64,000 bases of DNA from [Flexibacter] sp. ATCC 35103 (GTDB taxonomy: Bacteria > Bacteroidota > Bacteroidia > Flavobacteriales > Flavobacteriaceae): the NCBI RefSeq assembly GCF_001975985.1, contig NZ_MTQF01000007.1:186001-250000 (forward strand), written 5' to 3'. Positions 51,951 through 58,539 of the stretch are shown piece by piece. A program made the translations under genes and the position numbers. The stretch's first letter is position 1; each line of letters starts with the position of its first letter. Under the pieces are notes generated by a model. That model did no database searches, had not been told where the DNA came from, and worked only from the letters and a program-made list of their open reading frames with translations.

Positions 51951-52069
51951 TTGGGCGTGACCGTATCCCGACAAGAGGGCAAACTTACTTTACGGTTATT
52001 CGCCCTCTTGTCGGGATACGGTCGGGCTATCCGCGCTACTTCGGTAGCCAGCTCCTATCCCTCACGCAA
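51951..52069. ncRNA. Structured 119-nt intergenic element (possible noncoding RNA or RNA-like repeat)
   Basis: The outer ends TTGGGCGTGA (51951-51960) and TCACGCAA (52062-52069) can pair with a GG bulge. Inside is a perfect 22-bp stem, 51959-51980 with 52002-52023 (core ATCCCGACAAGAGGGC). Then comes the hairpin GCTAC-TTCG-GTAGC (52035-52048) with a C(UUCG)G tetraloop. GGTCGGGCTATCCGC and CTATCCCTCACGC look like the conserved backbone of a flavobacterial repeat or RNA family. The 22-bp arm overlaps the outer-stem strand by two bases. Orientation cannot be fixed. It might correspond to the Flavo-1 RNA motif, but I could not check this. Confidence 0.45.
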
Positions 52070-52333
52070 CTTTGGGTGATGTGATAGTCCCAGCGGGACA
52101 ATATACTTATAGAAATGTTTGAATTTAATTTATTAGAGCCCCATCGGGGTGACATATAAAAATCATAAAATATTTAATTTATAGAAATAACTCCACTAGG
52201 AGTTAAAGGTTAATAGCTAAAATATAGATTGCGAACCCACAAAATATCACATAGGGATTACACATTTTTAGATAATACAGATCTATTTAAACGCGTCGAA
52301 AAAAATCACAACAAAAAAATCCAATTTTAATAC

Positions 52334-52362
52334 TTGTCAATTCAAAATAAAATATAACTTTG
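52334..52362 (+). promoter_or_regulatory. Promoter TTG - 18 bp - TAACTTTG
   Basis: The -33 TTG (52334-52336) and -7 TAACTTTG (52355-52362) precede the three-gene unit at 52383. The palindrome at 52369-52378 overlaps the expected transcription start. Confidence 0.65.
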
Positions 52363-52378
52363 CATTACAAAGTACTTT
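52357..52378 (+). promoter_or_regulatory. Candidate operator 1: CTTTG-N5-CAAAGTACTTT
   Basis: CTTTG (52358-52362) and CAAAG (52368-52372) form an inverted repeat, and AAAGTACTTT (52369-52378) is a perfect palindrome. The identical 13 bases TACAAAGTACTTT recur at 53329-53341 with the same CTTTG spacing. Confidence 0.5.
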
Positions 52379-52382
52379 ATTT

Positions 52383-52997
52383 ATGAATCAGAAGCACCAA
52401 GAAGATTTAGCACACATTCGTTCCATGATGGAGCGCTCTTCAAGATTTATATCCCTAAGCGGACTCTCAGGAGTTTTTGCAGGTTTGTCAGCATTGATTG
52501 GCGGATTGTACGTTTATCAATTATTCAAAGCAAACGGAATTGAATATTTTGGTGAAGAACAAATTGTTATTTCTTCAAGTTTAGTCTCACAATTGTTTTC
52601 TACAGGAGTGATTATTTTAGCTTTTGCTTTTATTTTTGGGCTAACTTTTACGATTAGAAAAAGTCGAAAATATGATTTGCCTATATGGACATCGGCAACA
52701 AAAAAAATGCTGTTCAATCTGGCAATTCCTCTTTTGGCCGGTGGTATATTTTGTCTGGCACTTTTACATCACGAAATCTATGGTTTAATTGCGCCAACTA
52801 CTTTGATTTTTTATGGTTTAGCACTTATAAACGCAGAGAAATATACGTTTTCAGATATCAAATATCTGGGATTTTGTGAATTGTTTTTAGGATTTGTTTC
52901 CCTTTTTTATATTGGATATGGTTTAGTTTTTTGGATCGTAGGATTTGGTATTCTGCATATCTTGTACGGATTAATAATGTTCAAAAAATATAAATAA
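52383..52997 (+). CDS. Hypothetical multi-spanning membrane protein (204 aa)
   Basis: A soluble N-terminus (MNQKHQEDLAHIRSMMERSS, residues 1-20) precedes about six hydrophobic helices and a basic end (IMFKKYK). I do not recognise a named family. The gene is the first of a same-strand trio and lies 8 bp before a winged-helix regulator gene. The regulator probably acts on this locus (shared palindrome at 52369-52378 and 53332-53341). The function is unknown, possibly part of an envelope stress or membrane-sensing unit. Confidence 0.75.
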   Translation: MNQKHQEDLAHIRSMMERSSRFISLSGLSGVFAGLSALIGGLYVYQLFKANGIEYFGEEQIVISSSLVSQLFSTGVIILAFAFIFGLTFTIRKSRKYDLPIWTSATKKMLFNLAIPLLAGGIFCLALLHHEIYGLIAPTTLIFYGLALINAEKYTFSDIKYLGFCELFLGFVSLFYIGYGLVFWIVGFGILHILYGLIMFKKYK

Positions 52998-53005
52998 TCC
53001 ATACA

Positions 53006-53296
53006 ATGGGAATTATTGATAAACTAAATAAAGATTTTGAAAGCCGTGTCAGATTGGGAATTATGTCCGTTCTGATGGTCAATGAATGGGTTGATTTTAC
53101 TGAGATGAAAAACCTTCTTAATATCACCGATGGTAATTTAGCCAGTCATTCCTCAGCGCTCGAAAAATCAGAATACATCGAAGTTAAAAAAGAATTTGTG
53201 GGTAAAAAGCCTAAAACCTCTTATCAGGTGACACCCAGAGGACGTGCGGCCTTTAAAGAACACCTTTCTTACCTCGAAAAATTAATGAAATCGTAA
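53006..53296 (+). CDS. Winged-helix transcriptional regulator (HTH_34-like)
   Basis: A 96-residue single-domain DNA-binding protein. FESRVRLGIMSVLMVNEWVDFTEMKNLLNITDGNLASHSSALEKSEYIEVKKEFVGKKPKTSYQVT shows an ArsR/MarR-like winged helix, with recognition helix GNLASHSSALEKSEYI and wing KKPKTSYQVTPRGR. This matches the small HTH_34 family, frequent in Bacteroidota beside membrane proteins. It sits between the 204-aa membrane protein and the DUF4173 protein and is a likely autoregulator. Confidence 0.9.
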   Translation: MGIIDKLNKDFESRVRLGIMSVLMVNEWVDFTEMKNLLNITDGNLASHSSALEKSEYIEVKKEFVGKKPKTSYQVTPRGRAAFKEHLSYLEKLMKS

Positions 53297-53320
53297 TAAC
53301 TATATTTTTTTATCTAAACG

Positions 53321-53341
53321 CTTTGAAATACAAAGTACTTT
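53321..53341 (+). promoter_or_regulatory. Candidate operator 2: CTTTG-N5-CAAAGTACTTT
   Basis: CTTTG (53321-53325) then TACAAAGTACTTT (53329-53341), with the perfect palindrome AAAGTACTTT at 53332-53341. Same arrangement as operator 1, 14 bases before the DUF4173 gene ATG. Confidence 0.5.
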
Positions 53342-53354
53342 TAAAATTGAAATC

Positions 53355-54743
53355 ATGAAAAAACACCAAATTATTCTAGCCAGCAGTTTAATATTTACAC
53401 TGCTTTTTTACAACGAGTCAGTAGGGGTAAACCTTGCTATTTTTGGACTATTATTAACTGGTTCAATCTGTTATTTCTTTCAGGATCGGTTTACAGACAG
53501 ATCACATTTGATTCTGGTGGTTACCTCGGTTTTGTCTTGTCTGGCTTTTGCCTGGTACGGAGACTTTGCCTCTTTCCTTGCTTTGTCAATGTCAGTTCTT
53601 TTTTTGCAATTTAAAACGCAGGATTACAAGCTTAAAATAATACAGGTTTTTCCGCTTGTATTTTTAAACGGATTTACTTCAATAGGACGTATTTTTATGT
53701 TTAGCCAATGGCTTCCGGAAAGAAAAATCCATAATAATTTTGCTAAAAAACTAATTGCTTATTTTGTTATTCCAGCCATTTTTTTAACCGTCTTCTTTGC
53801 CGCATACTCTTTTGGGAGCACTCATTTCTCATCTTTGCTTACAGATTATACTTTAGATATTGATATCGTAGAAGTAATTCTAATAGGAGTTTTAGGGTTT
53901 TACATATCATTTAGTTTCTGGAATTATTGGGTACCGGATGTTTGTTATGATAAAAATTCATTATTGGATAATGATTTTGATGACATAACCGAAATCAAAA
54001 ATCAAAAAACATTTTCATTTCTTGATCTTGACTTCGAAAGAAAAAGTGGCGAAATCACCTTAGTGCTTTTAAATTTTATGCTTTTAATTTTTATTGTAAC
54101 CTATAATTATGAGCAGTTCTTTGAAGTGATAGAAAAATCAAACCTAAGTGCAGATACTCACGAGAGAGTAAATTCAGTAATATTTTCGATTGTTATGGCA
54201 GTTGGTTTAATATTATTTTATTTTAAAGGCGGATTCAATTTTGATAAGAAAGCCGCTAATCTTAAAAAATTAGCAAAAATCTGGATTGTCTTAAATGGAT
54301 TTTTAATTTTAAGTACCATTATTAAAAATTCAGAGTACATTTCGGTTTTTGGTTTAACCTATAAACGATTAGGTGTTTATGCTTTTCTCATTTTGGCGAT
54401 TATAGGTTTAGTTTTTGTTTTTCTAAAAATTACCAAACAAAAAACAAATGCATATCTGGCAAATCAAATGGTCTGGTATTTTTACGGAACGGTTTTATTG
54501 TGCAGCTTTGTAAATTGGGGAAATCTAATTACCAATTATAATATATCAGTCAACAAATGTGTTGAGCCGCTTTTTTTGAGTGATTTGAATTTTAATGATG
54601 AAGCCCGAAGAGACTATTTTTCAAAACTTCATTTAGATGGACAATTAATTGAAATTAAAAAAGAAGAGCAAATTGATAAATATCAAAACAAAACATTTCT
54701 GTCAAAAGCACTCTATTATGAGTTTTTGAATACTAAAAAGTAA
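53355..54743 (+). CDS. DUF4173/DUF4153-like polytopic membrane protein
   Basis: A 462-residue protein with many hydrophobic helices. The central stretch YISVFGLTYKRLGVYAFLILAIIGLVFVFL is typical of DUF4173/DUF4153 proteins. A charged intracellular or periplasmic loop separates the two membrane halves (DKNSLLDNDFDDITEIKNQ). The C-terminal end is soluble (LSDLNFNDEARRDYFSKLHLDG). Role unknown. It is the last gene of the trio; its own operator copy lies just upstream and a terminator-like hairpin follows. Confidence 0.8.
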   Translation: MKKHQIILASSLIFTLLFYNESVGVNLAIFGLLLTGSICYFFQDRFTDRSHLILVVTSVLSCLAFAWYGDFASFLALSMSVLFLQFKTQDYKLKIIQVFPLVFLNGFTSIGRIFMFSQWLPERKIHNNFAKKLIAYFVIPAIFLTVFFAAYSFGSTHFSSLLTDYTLDIDIVEVILIGVLGFYISFSFWNYWVPDVCYDKNSLLDNDFDDITEIKNQKTFSFLDLDFERKSGEITLVLLNFMLLIFIVTYNYEQFFEVIEKSNLSADTHERVNSVIFSIVMAVGLILFYFKGGFNFDKKAANLKKLAKIWIVLNGFLILSTIIKNSEYISVFGLTYKRLGVYAFLILAIIGLVFVFLKITKQKTNAYLANQMVWYFYGTVLLCSFVNWGNLITNYNISVNKCVEPLFLSDLNFNDEARRDYFSKLHLDGQLIEIKKEEQIDKYQNKTFLSKALYYEFLNTKK

Positions 54744-54752
54744 TTTATTACT

Positions 54753-54787
54753 GAAACCGCCTTTTGTAAAAACTTTAGGTGGTTTTT
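54753..54787 (+). terminator. Weak terminator of the trio
   Basis: Stem AAACCGCCT / AGGTGGTTT with T6, long loop. Confidence 0.6.
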
Positions 54788-54813
54788 TAATATTTAATTA
54801 TAATTATAAACTT

Positions 54814-54842
54814 TTGGTTCTTAAAAATAAAAGATACTTTTG
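54814..54842 (+). promoter_or_regulatory. corA promoter TTG - 18 bp - TACTTTTG
   Basis: The -33 TTG (54814-54816) and -7 TACTTTTG (54835-54842) are 86 bases from the corA ATG, leaving a leader of about 80 nt. Confidence 0.65.
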
Positions 54843-54866
54843 CACCACTTAAAAAAAACTTCTCCA

Positions 54867-54899
54867 ATGGACGATTATTATTCGTTAGTATTAAATTAA
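54867..54899 (+). CDS. Possible 10-codon leader ORF in the corA 5' UTR
   Basis: ATG at 54867 with 10 sense codons (MDDYYSLVLN) and a stop at 54897-54899, inside the predicted leader of corA. It may be a chance ORF in an AT-rich region. Short leader ORFs are known before Mg transporter genes in enterobacteria, but nothing here links the two. Very low confidence. Confidence 0.2.
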   Translation: MDDYYSLVLN

Positions 54900-54927
54900 A
54901 ATAGCTTTTGAATTATTTCAAAATGCT

Positions 54928-55878
54928 ATGATAAAACCCTGCAATTTTGAAATGAAAGCCTTTTACAAAAACAACAACGGATTAATCGAGACTCCCGAAT
55001 GGACTCCAAACTGCTGGATTAACATTGAATCTCCTTCAGAAACAGAAAAAAAATACTTACTCGAAGAACTTCAAATTCCCGAAGCTTTTTATAATGATAT
55101 TGAAGATATCGACGAAAGACCTCGTATGGAAGCTGAAGATGGCTGGACTTTGTTTATCATGCGTATTCCGGTGAAAAGTAATGATGTTAAACTGCCTTTT
55201 CAAACTATTCCTTTAGGATTAATTTTTAAAGAAGATGTTTGTGTTACCATTAGTTTTTATGAAACAGAAATAATTTCTGATTTTGTACAATATACCAACC
55301 GAAAAAACATCCACATAAAAGATAATTTCGATCTTGTTTTAAGATTGTTGTTGTCCTCAAGTGTTTGGTATTTAAAATATCTGAAACAAATCAATCAAAA
55401 GATAAAACTGGCCGAAGATAATTTAGAGAAATCAATCAAGAACGAAGAATTACAAGCGCTTTTGCAAATAGAAAAATGTCTTGTATTCTTTATAACTTCT
55501 TTAAAAGGAAACGATGTTTTGTTTCACAGGATTAAAAATCTAAAAGCCCAAAGAGAACATTTTGATCAGGATTTATTAGAAGATGTTGATATCGAAATTA
55601 GTCAGGCACAAGACACGGCAAATATTTACAGCAATATTTTAACTGGAATGATGGATGCGTATGCTTCGGTAATTTCGAACAACATGAATAATATTATGAA
55701 GCAAATGACTTCGATTTCTATTATTTTAATGATTCCTACTTTAATTGCCAGTTTGTATGGAATGAATGTGCCAAATGGTCTGGAAGAAAGCAAATACGGC
55801 ATTTGGATACTTCTTTTAGTATCCGTTATCTTATCAATTTTTGGTGTTTTTCTATTTAAAAGAAGAAGATGGTTCTGA
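54928..55878 (+). CDS. CorA family divalent cation channel/transporter
   Basis: 316 residues from the ATG at 54928. Large N-terminal cytoplasmic domain, long helix, then two membrane helices. The GMN signature is Gly278-Met279-Asn280 in LYGMNVPNGLEESKYG, followed by the second helix and a basic end KRRRWF. The family moves Mg2+ or Co2+. Identity with the Mg channel CorA rather than other GMN-family members is likely but not proven. A 10-codon ORF lies in its leader. It is followed by a strong bidirectional terminator. Confidence 0.92.
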   Translation: MIKPCNFEMKAFYKNNNGLIETPEWTPNCWINIESPSETEKKYLLEELQIPEAFYNDIEDIDERPRMEAEDGWTLFIMRIPVKSNDVKLPFQTIPLGLIFKEDVCVTISFYETEIISDFVQYTNRKNIHIKDNFDLVLRLLLSSSVWYLKYLKQINQKIKLAEDNLEKSIKNEELQALLQIEKCLVFFITSLKGNDVLFHRIKNLKAQREHFDQDLLEDVDIEISQAQDTANIYSNILTGMMDAYASVISNNMNNIMKQMTSISIILMIPTLIASLYGMNVPNGLEESKYGIWILLLVSVILSIFGVFLFKRRRWF

Positions 55879-55905
55879 TAAAATAATTCATAAAAGCATT
55901 ATACA

Positions 55906-55947
55906 AAAAAAAGACCCTTTCGCTGAAACGAAAGGGTCTTTTTTTAT
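55906..55947. terminator. Bidirectional terminator
   Basis: Long stem AAAAAGACCCTTTCG / CGAAAGGGTCTTTTT between convergent genes. Confidence 0.92.
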
Positions 55948-55956
55948 AGGATCAAT

Positions 55957-56814
55957 TTAGTAATCGCCTTTTTTCTTAAATCTAGGATCATCCTTTGATA
56001 TAAAATCTGTTCGTCGTTTTGGAACATCATCTTTGGATAAAAAATCAGTTCTTCGTCTAGGACTTTGAGGTTCAGGTTTTGGTAAACTTGCTTCTTCGGT
56101 TTTGCTTGATGGTTCAATTAAATGATTTAATTCTTTAATTTCATCATCTGTCAAATCACGATAACGGCCCACCGGAACATCAAGCGAAATGTTGATAATA
56201 CGGATACGTTTAAGCGCCGTTACGTCATAACCCAGGTATTCGGTCATTCTACGAATCTGGCGGTTTAAACCCTGCGTTAAAATGATTTTAAACGTAAACT
56301 GACTAATTTGTTCTACTTTACATTTTTTAGTCACAGTATCCAGAATCGGAATACCATTTCCCATACGTTGTATAAAACGTTCTGTAATAGGTTTATTTAC
56401 TGTTACTGTATATTCTTTTTCGTGATTGTTTCTGGCGCGTAAAATCTTGTTTACAATATCGCCATCATTCGTCATGAAAATTAATCCTTCACTCGCTTTA
56501 TCCAAACGTCCAATTGGGAAAATACGTTTTGGATAATTAATATAATCCACGATATTATTGCGAACTTCAAGATTGGTTGTACATTCAATTCCAACCGGTT
56601 TATTAAAAGCGAGGTAAACCAATTTGTCATGTTTCTCAACAATCAATTTTCCGTCAATACGCACTTCGTCATTTTGCGAAACTTTAGTGCCCATTTCAGG
56701 CACAACACCATTTATTGTTACGCGTCCTTCTTCAATAAGTTTATCAGCTTCACGGCGGGAACAATATCCTGTTTCACCAATAAATTTATTCAGACGTTTT
56801 AAATTCTCTTCCAT
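55957..56814 (-). CDS. rluF: 23S rRNA pseudouridine synthase (RluF-like)
   Basis: A 285-residue RsuA/RluB-family enzyme. The N-terminal S4 RNA-binding domain has RLNKFIGETGYCSRREADKLIEEGRVTING. The catalytic domain carries the aspartate motif IFPIGRLDKASEGLIFMTNDGD, then EYTVTVNK and LTQGLNRQIRRM. The order and IECTTN form match RluF, which modifies U2604. The last about 40 residues are an unusual low-complexity tail with two RRTDF-SKDD repeats (RRRTDFLSKDDVP, KRRTDFISKDDPR), probably RNA-contacting or disordered. Its -7 box TACTTTTG lies at 56819-56826 on the minus strand. Confidence 0.92.
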   Translation of the reverse strand: MEENLKRLNKFIGETGYCSRREADKLIEEGRVTINGVVPEMGTKVSQNDEVRIDGKLIVEKHDKLVYLAFNKPVGIECTTNLEVRNNIVDYINYPKRIFPIGRLDKASEGLIFMTNDGDIVNKILRARNNHEKEYTVTVNKPITERFIQRMGNGIPILDTVTKKCKVEQISQFTFKIILTQGLNRQIRRMTEYLGYDVTALKRIRIINISLDVPVGRYRDLTDDEIKELNHLIEPSSKTEEASLPKPEPQSPRRRTDFLSKDDVPKRRTDFISKDDPRFKKKGDY

Positions 56815-56818
56815 GATG

Positions 56819-56826
56819 CAAAAGTA
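56819..56826 (-). promoter_or_regulatory. -7 box TACTTTTG of rluF
   Basis: An exact TAnnTTTG match on the minus strand, 4 bases before the ATG, giving a very short or absent leader. Confidence 0.55.
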
Positions 56827-56907
56827 GGCAAAAATTCGATTTTAGAGTTTAGATTTCTGATTTTAGATTGTTGGGCCATTTTGAAACGAGCAAGTTCTTA
56901 AATAAAA

Positions 56908-56943
56908 ACTTAACAACTTAGCGACTCAGAACCTTAGCAACTA
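56908..56943. repeat. Dispersed repeat ACTTAGCGACTCAGAACCTT
   Basis: AACTTAGCGACTCAGAACCT-TAGCAACT here; a related copy at 59498-59535 overlaps the 3' end of the alpha/beta hydrolase gene. Confidence 0.6.
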
Positions 56944-56954
56944 AAAAGAAACCT

Positions 56955-57299
56955 TTATCCGTGATAAGAGGAACTGTCCTCCGGAGTTTCTTCTCTATCG
57001 AACATTCCGTAATCCCGTACAACGGTTGCAATTCTTAAATGATAATCTTTAAAAACCTCATTTCTGCCTTTTTTCTGAGCATGACGATGCATTTCAAGAT
57101 TTCGCCATTGCTGGATACTTTCTTCATTTTTCCAAAAAGACAAAGACAAAACTTTATCAGGGTTACTAAAACTCTGAAAACGTTCTATCGAAATAAAACC
57201 TTCTATATGGTCTAATTCAGGTCGCAGACTTGCTGCAATATCTAAATATTCTTCTTTTTTTCCTTCGTTAGGAACTACTTCAAAAATTACAGCTATCAT
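56955..57299 (-). CDS. Antibiotic biosynthesis monooxygenase (ABM) family protein
   Basis: 114 residues from the ATG at 57299 (a longer ORF into the P450 gene is rejected). MIAVIFEVVPNEGKKEEYLDIAASLRPEL, GFISIERFQSFSNPDKVLSLSFWKNEESIQQWRN and HRHAQKKGR are typical of the dimeric alpha-beta ABM fold, used by cofactor-independent quinol monooxygenases. The substrate is unknown. It lies 14 bp after the P450 gene, so both are cotranscribed and may act on the same compound. Confidence 0.88.
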   Translation of the reverse strand: MIAVIFEVVPNEGKKEEYLDIAASLRPELDHIEGFISIERFQSFSNPDKVLSLSFWKNEESIQQWRNLEMHRHAQKKGRNEVFKDYHLRIATVVRDYGMFDREETPEDSSSYHG

Positions 57300-57313
57300 A
57301 TTTTGTTGTTTAA

Positions 57314-58465
57314 TTATTGTACCGAAATCCATATGTTTTTAGGTAATCTGGCATTAATCATCGGTTCATATTCTATATTATTTTCTAAAAGGGCAATCGT
57401 TTTATATTGTTCATATAAAAACCATAAAGCTTCAGTTGCGAGATGAGTCGAAAAGTGTTTTGCTACGCACCTATGTCCACCAACACCAAAAGTTAAGTGC
57501 TCATTATTATTAAAGCGTTCTATATCGAAATCTGATTCGTTTTCGAATTTTTTAGGGTCACGATTTGCTGCTGCAAGAATTACCACTATTTTTTCACCTT
57601 TTTTAATTGTTGTTTCTCCTAAAGTAATATCAATATTTGCAATTCGCCTTGTATTGTGAATTGGTGGATCAAATCGCAGAGTTTCTATAATAGATTTTTG
57701 TATTTCTGTTTTATTATTAAAGGTTTGATAATCTATAATTTGTAATAATAAATTACTCAAAATTCCTCTTCCCGCATCATAACTCTGAATAAACAATCCT
57801 ATTACATTACTAATAGTTATCTTTTTTATTTCGTCAGGCGGAAGAACTTTAGCTTTTGATATTTTATTGAAAAAATGATTGTAGAAATCTAATTCTGAAA
57901 GTTGTTTTTCGGTAATTAAAAATAAGGTTTCAGAAATTTCATTTATGGATTTTATCTGTTTTTCAGTTTTGTCCGGGAGCATTATTTTGACCAAAACTTC
58001 GATTTCATCTAATACAAAAGCACAATCATTTGCTGCAAAACCAAAACTTTTTAAAACAACCAGAAGCGGTAATTTTTTACAAACCGAATTTACCCAATCG
58101 ATTTTATTTTCGATTAAATCATCTTTTATTAGTTGCGAAAGAATTGTATTAATCTCGACAGACTTCATGTTCTGAAACAACAAATTGGCAATTTCGCGAT
58201 TTATTTCATGCTGAATTCCATTTGATAATCTTGTTAAGTTAGTCAAAATGTCTAATGCATGTTTGTTTAGTTTCTGTTCGTTATTCAAATTGATGACCGG
58301 AATTAAGGCTTCAGGATTTTTTAGGATTTCAACACAATATTCATAAGAGTAAATCGCCCATATTTTATTGTCTTCGTCCCAATATATCGGGTTTTTATTC
58401 AACATCGATTGATAGAGTGAATAAGGATCTTGAACATCAGATTGAAGGAATAAAGTAGAAGTCAT
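57314..58465 (-). CDS. Cytochrome P450 with atypical I-helix
   Basis: 383 residues, soluble class I-type P450. The haem thiolate loop is FGVGGHRCVAKHF with Cys333. The K-helix ExxR is Glu261/Arg264 (IETLRFDPP), and NRDPKKFENESDFDIERFN is the PERF-like region. The I-helix reads IQSYDAGRG (227-234 for QSYDAGRG): Asp230 is kept, but the conserved Thr pair is Ala231-Gly232. No redox partner gene is adjacent. It is divergent from an ArsR-type regulator and upstream of the ABM gene. Confidence 0.92.
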   Translation of the reverse strand: MTSTLFLQSDVQDPYSLYQSMLNKNPIYWDEDNKIWAIYSYEYCVEILKNPEALIPVINLNNEQKLNKHALDILTNLTRLSNGIQHEINREIANLLFQNMKSVEINTILSQLIKDDLIENKIDWVNSVCKKLPLLVVLKSFGFAANDCAFVLDEIEVLVKIMLPDKTEKQIKSINEISETLFLITEKQLSELDFYNHFFNKISKAKVLPPDEIKKITISNVIGLFIQSYDAGRGILSNLLLQIIDYQTFNNKTEIQKSIIETLRFDPPIHNTRRIANIDITLGETTIKKGEKIVVILAAANRDPKKFENESDFDIERFNNNEHLTFGVGGHRCVAKHFSTHLATEALWFLYEQYKTIALLENNIEYEPMINARLPKNIWISVQ

Positions 58466-58481
58466 AGTAGTATCTTTTTAG

Positions 58482-58498
58482 CAAAGTTATCTAACTTT
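58482..58498. promoter_or_regulatory. Operator-like palindrome AAAGTTA-TC-TAACTTT overlapping P450 -7 box
   Basis: A perfect 7-bp inverted repeat (58483-58489 / 58492-58498). The minus strand reads TAACTTTG (58482-58489), an exact -7 box for the P450 operon, 17 bases from its ATG. It lies in the divergent promoter with the ArsR-type regulator, so it is a good candidate binding site. Confidence 0.6.
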
Positions 58499-58539
58499 AC
58501 AAATCAATACTTCATTCTATATTTAACTGTGATACTTAA

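Larger units (their letters stand above)
52070..52382. other. Gene-free stretch with three small hairpins
   Basis: Three short perfect hairpins of differing sequence lie here: GTCCC-AGC-GGGAC (52087-52099), CCCC-ATC-GGGG (52139-52149) and AACTCC-ACTA-GGAGTT (52189-52204). Such GC-rich units in AT-rich spacers resemble miniature dispersed repeats of Bacteroidota. The rest is AT-rich, followed by the promoter at 52334-52362. I see no ORF. Confidence 0.55.

Noticed and set aside
51951..52069. Structured element called simply a terminator
   Set aside because: It lies after a separate folD terminator, lacks a T run and has multi-stem architecture.
56955..57332. ABM gene starting at 57332
   Set aside because: It would overlap the P450 stop by 19 bp; ATG 57299 gives the usual MIAVIFEV start.
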